A stretch of DNA of 5,951 bases from Desulfobacterales bacterium (GTDB lineage Bacteria; Desulfobacterota; Desulfobacteria; Desulfobacterales; Desulfobacteraceae): assembly GCA_022361095.1 (NCBI GenBank), contig JAKSBO010000812.1, forward strand, positions 1-5,951. The letters run 5' to 3'. The position numbers and the translations under genes are program-made. Below are positions 5,369 through 5,951 of the stretch, in pieces (positions within the stretch are counted from its first letter, which is position 1; every line of letters starts with the position of its first letter). The notes beneath the pieces are model-generated. The model worked only from the letters and a program-made list of their open reading frames with translations. It searched no databases and had not been told where the DNA came from.

Positions 5369-5951
5369 ATATGTCAGGCGGATGCTTGATTTTTCAGGAC
5401 CTTTCCGGGTCAGGCTTTACCTGTCTTTTCTCTTAAGTTTCCTGGAATCCGCTTTTATCCAGGCACCCATGTTTGTCCTGCTGTACGCCCTGCTCAAGAT
5501 TTCGTCCCCCAGCCTGGTGCCGGCGGATATCCTGATCATGGGCATCGCCCTTATTGCCGGTGTTCTGCTCCGGTTGCTGTTCAGAAGGCTGTCGGAGCCC
5601 ATTGAGACCTCAACAGGGTATCAGATGTTTGCTGATGAGCGGATGCGCATGGGAGACCGCCTGAAACGGATGCCCATGGGATATTTTTCCGAGGGAGCCG
5701 CCGGCGATGTATCCGCCGTTATCACCTCCGACATTACTTTTATTGAACAATACGGAATGATTGTCCTGGCCCGGACCGTTTCCGCCGCCACGGGTATTGC
5801 CGTCACGGTGGTCATGCTGACGGTGTTTGATTACCGGATCGGCATTGCTGCAGCGGTCTCTGCCGGGGCTGCACTCTTCATGATGGCATATCTGGAAAAA
5901 AAAGGACGAGAACCCTCTCCGGCCCTACGGTCCGACTCTCCCAGAGGGAGA
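5361..5951 (+). CDS. Second ABC half-transporter (YbtQ/IrtB-like), 3' end outside window
   Basis: Translation from ATG 5361 stays open to the end of the window (197 codons), covering only the membrane domain. It begins MLKYVRRMLDFSGPF. Helices lie near residues 18-46 and 55-72, and a helix pair near 137-177. The segment 'RMPMGYFSEGAAGDVSAVITSD' (112-133) is the characteristic 'LPMGYF....G.L..V...D' intracellular-loop motif of this transporter group. The start overlaps the end of the first half-transporter by eight bases, with GAGGAG upstream near 5348-5353 as Shine-Dalgarno, showing tight translational coupling. The ATPase half is not in the window. The last 17 or so residues (after LEKKGRE) look less like the family, where a loop leading to a 'EY.QGI.V.K' motif is expected; a frame error near the A-run at 5896-5903 or simple divergence could explain this. 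Confidence 0.87.
   Translation, partial: MLKYVRRMLDFSGPFRVRLYLSFLLSFLESAFIQAPMFVLLYALLKISSPSLVPADILIMGIALIAGVLLRLLFRRLSEPIETSTGYQMFADERMRMGDRLKRMPMGYFSEGAAGDVSAVITSDITFIEQYGMIVLARTVSAATGIAVTVVMLTVFDYRIGIAAAVSAGAALFMMAYLEKKGREPSPALRSDSPRGR

Noticed and set aside
1..5951. CRISPR array, tRNA, rRNA or toxin-antitoxin pair
   Set aside because: I found no regularly spaced repeats, no tRNA-like or rRNA-like stretch, and no adjacent pair of small co-directional genes.

Overview
The window looks like a fragment of a Gram-negative, outer-membrane-bearing bacterium. My best guess is a sulfate-reducing desulfobacterial lineage. That guess rests on a TonB-dependent receptor piece, a DUF4198-type periplasmic protein piece, a PchR/YbtA-like AraC regulator and a paired fused ABC transporter of the YbtPQ/IrtAB type occurring together, with moderate GC. 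It is an inference from gene content; no rRNA or marker gene is present.

Layout. Positions 1-1937 hold gene remnants with no intact gene. The left end is the 5' end of an IS110-family transposase gene, cut after about 17 codons. It runs in frame into an internal piece of a TonB-dependent outer-membrane receptor (about 121-639), which runs in frame into the C-terminal part of a DUF4198-type protein (about 640-1266). A strong hairpin (1276-1305) follows the stop. After a structured non-coding stretch there is, on the minus strand, the C-terminal third of a MATE-family efflux protein (1514-1870). Positions 1937-2288 contain no convincing gene but hold several small dyads upstream of the next gene.

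Positions 2289-5951 look intact. They encode an AraC-family regulator of the siderophore-responsive PchR/YbtA kind (2289-3308), a 296-base gap with a possible 50-residue minus-strand small ORF (3389-3541) and palindromic candidate regulatory sites, a complete permease-ATPase ABC half-transporter (3605-5368), and an overlapping second half-transporter (from 5361) that runs off the window.

How the genes fit together. The likely working unit is an iron-siderophore (metallophore) cassette: the AraC protein would sense the imported siderophore and activate the two half-transporters, which would form a heterodimer in the inner membrane. The outer-membrane receptor such a cassette needs is present only as a fragment in the chimeric ORF, so any functional receptor must lie elsewhere. 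The two in-frame joins in the chimera could be an IS-linked deletion scar or an assembly artefact; read mapping would decide this. The most unusual local signals are that three-part chimera and the small ORF at 3389-3541, whose Shine-Dalgarno sits in the loop of a 7-bp perfect hairpin that also holds part of its start codon.
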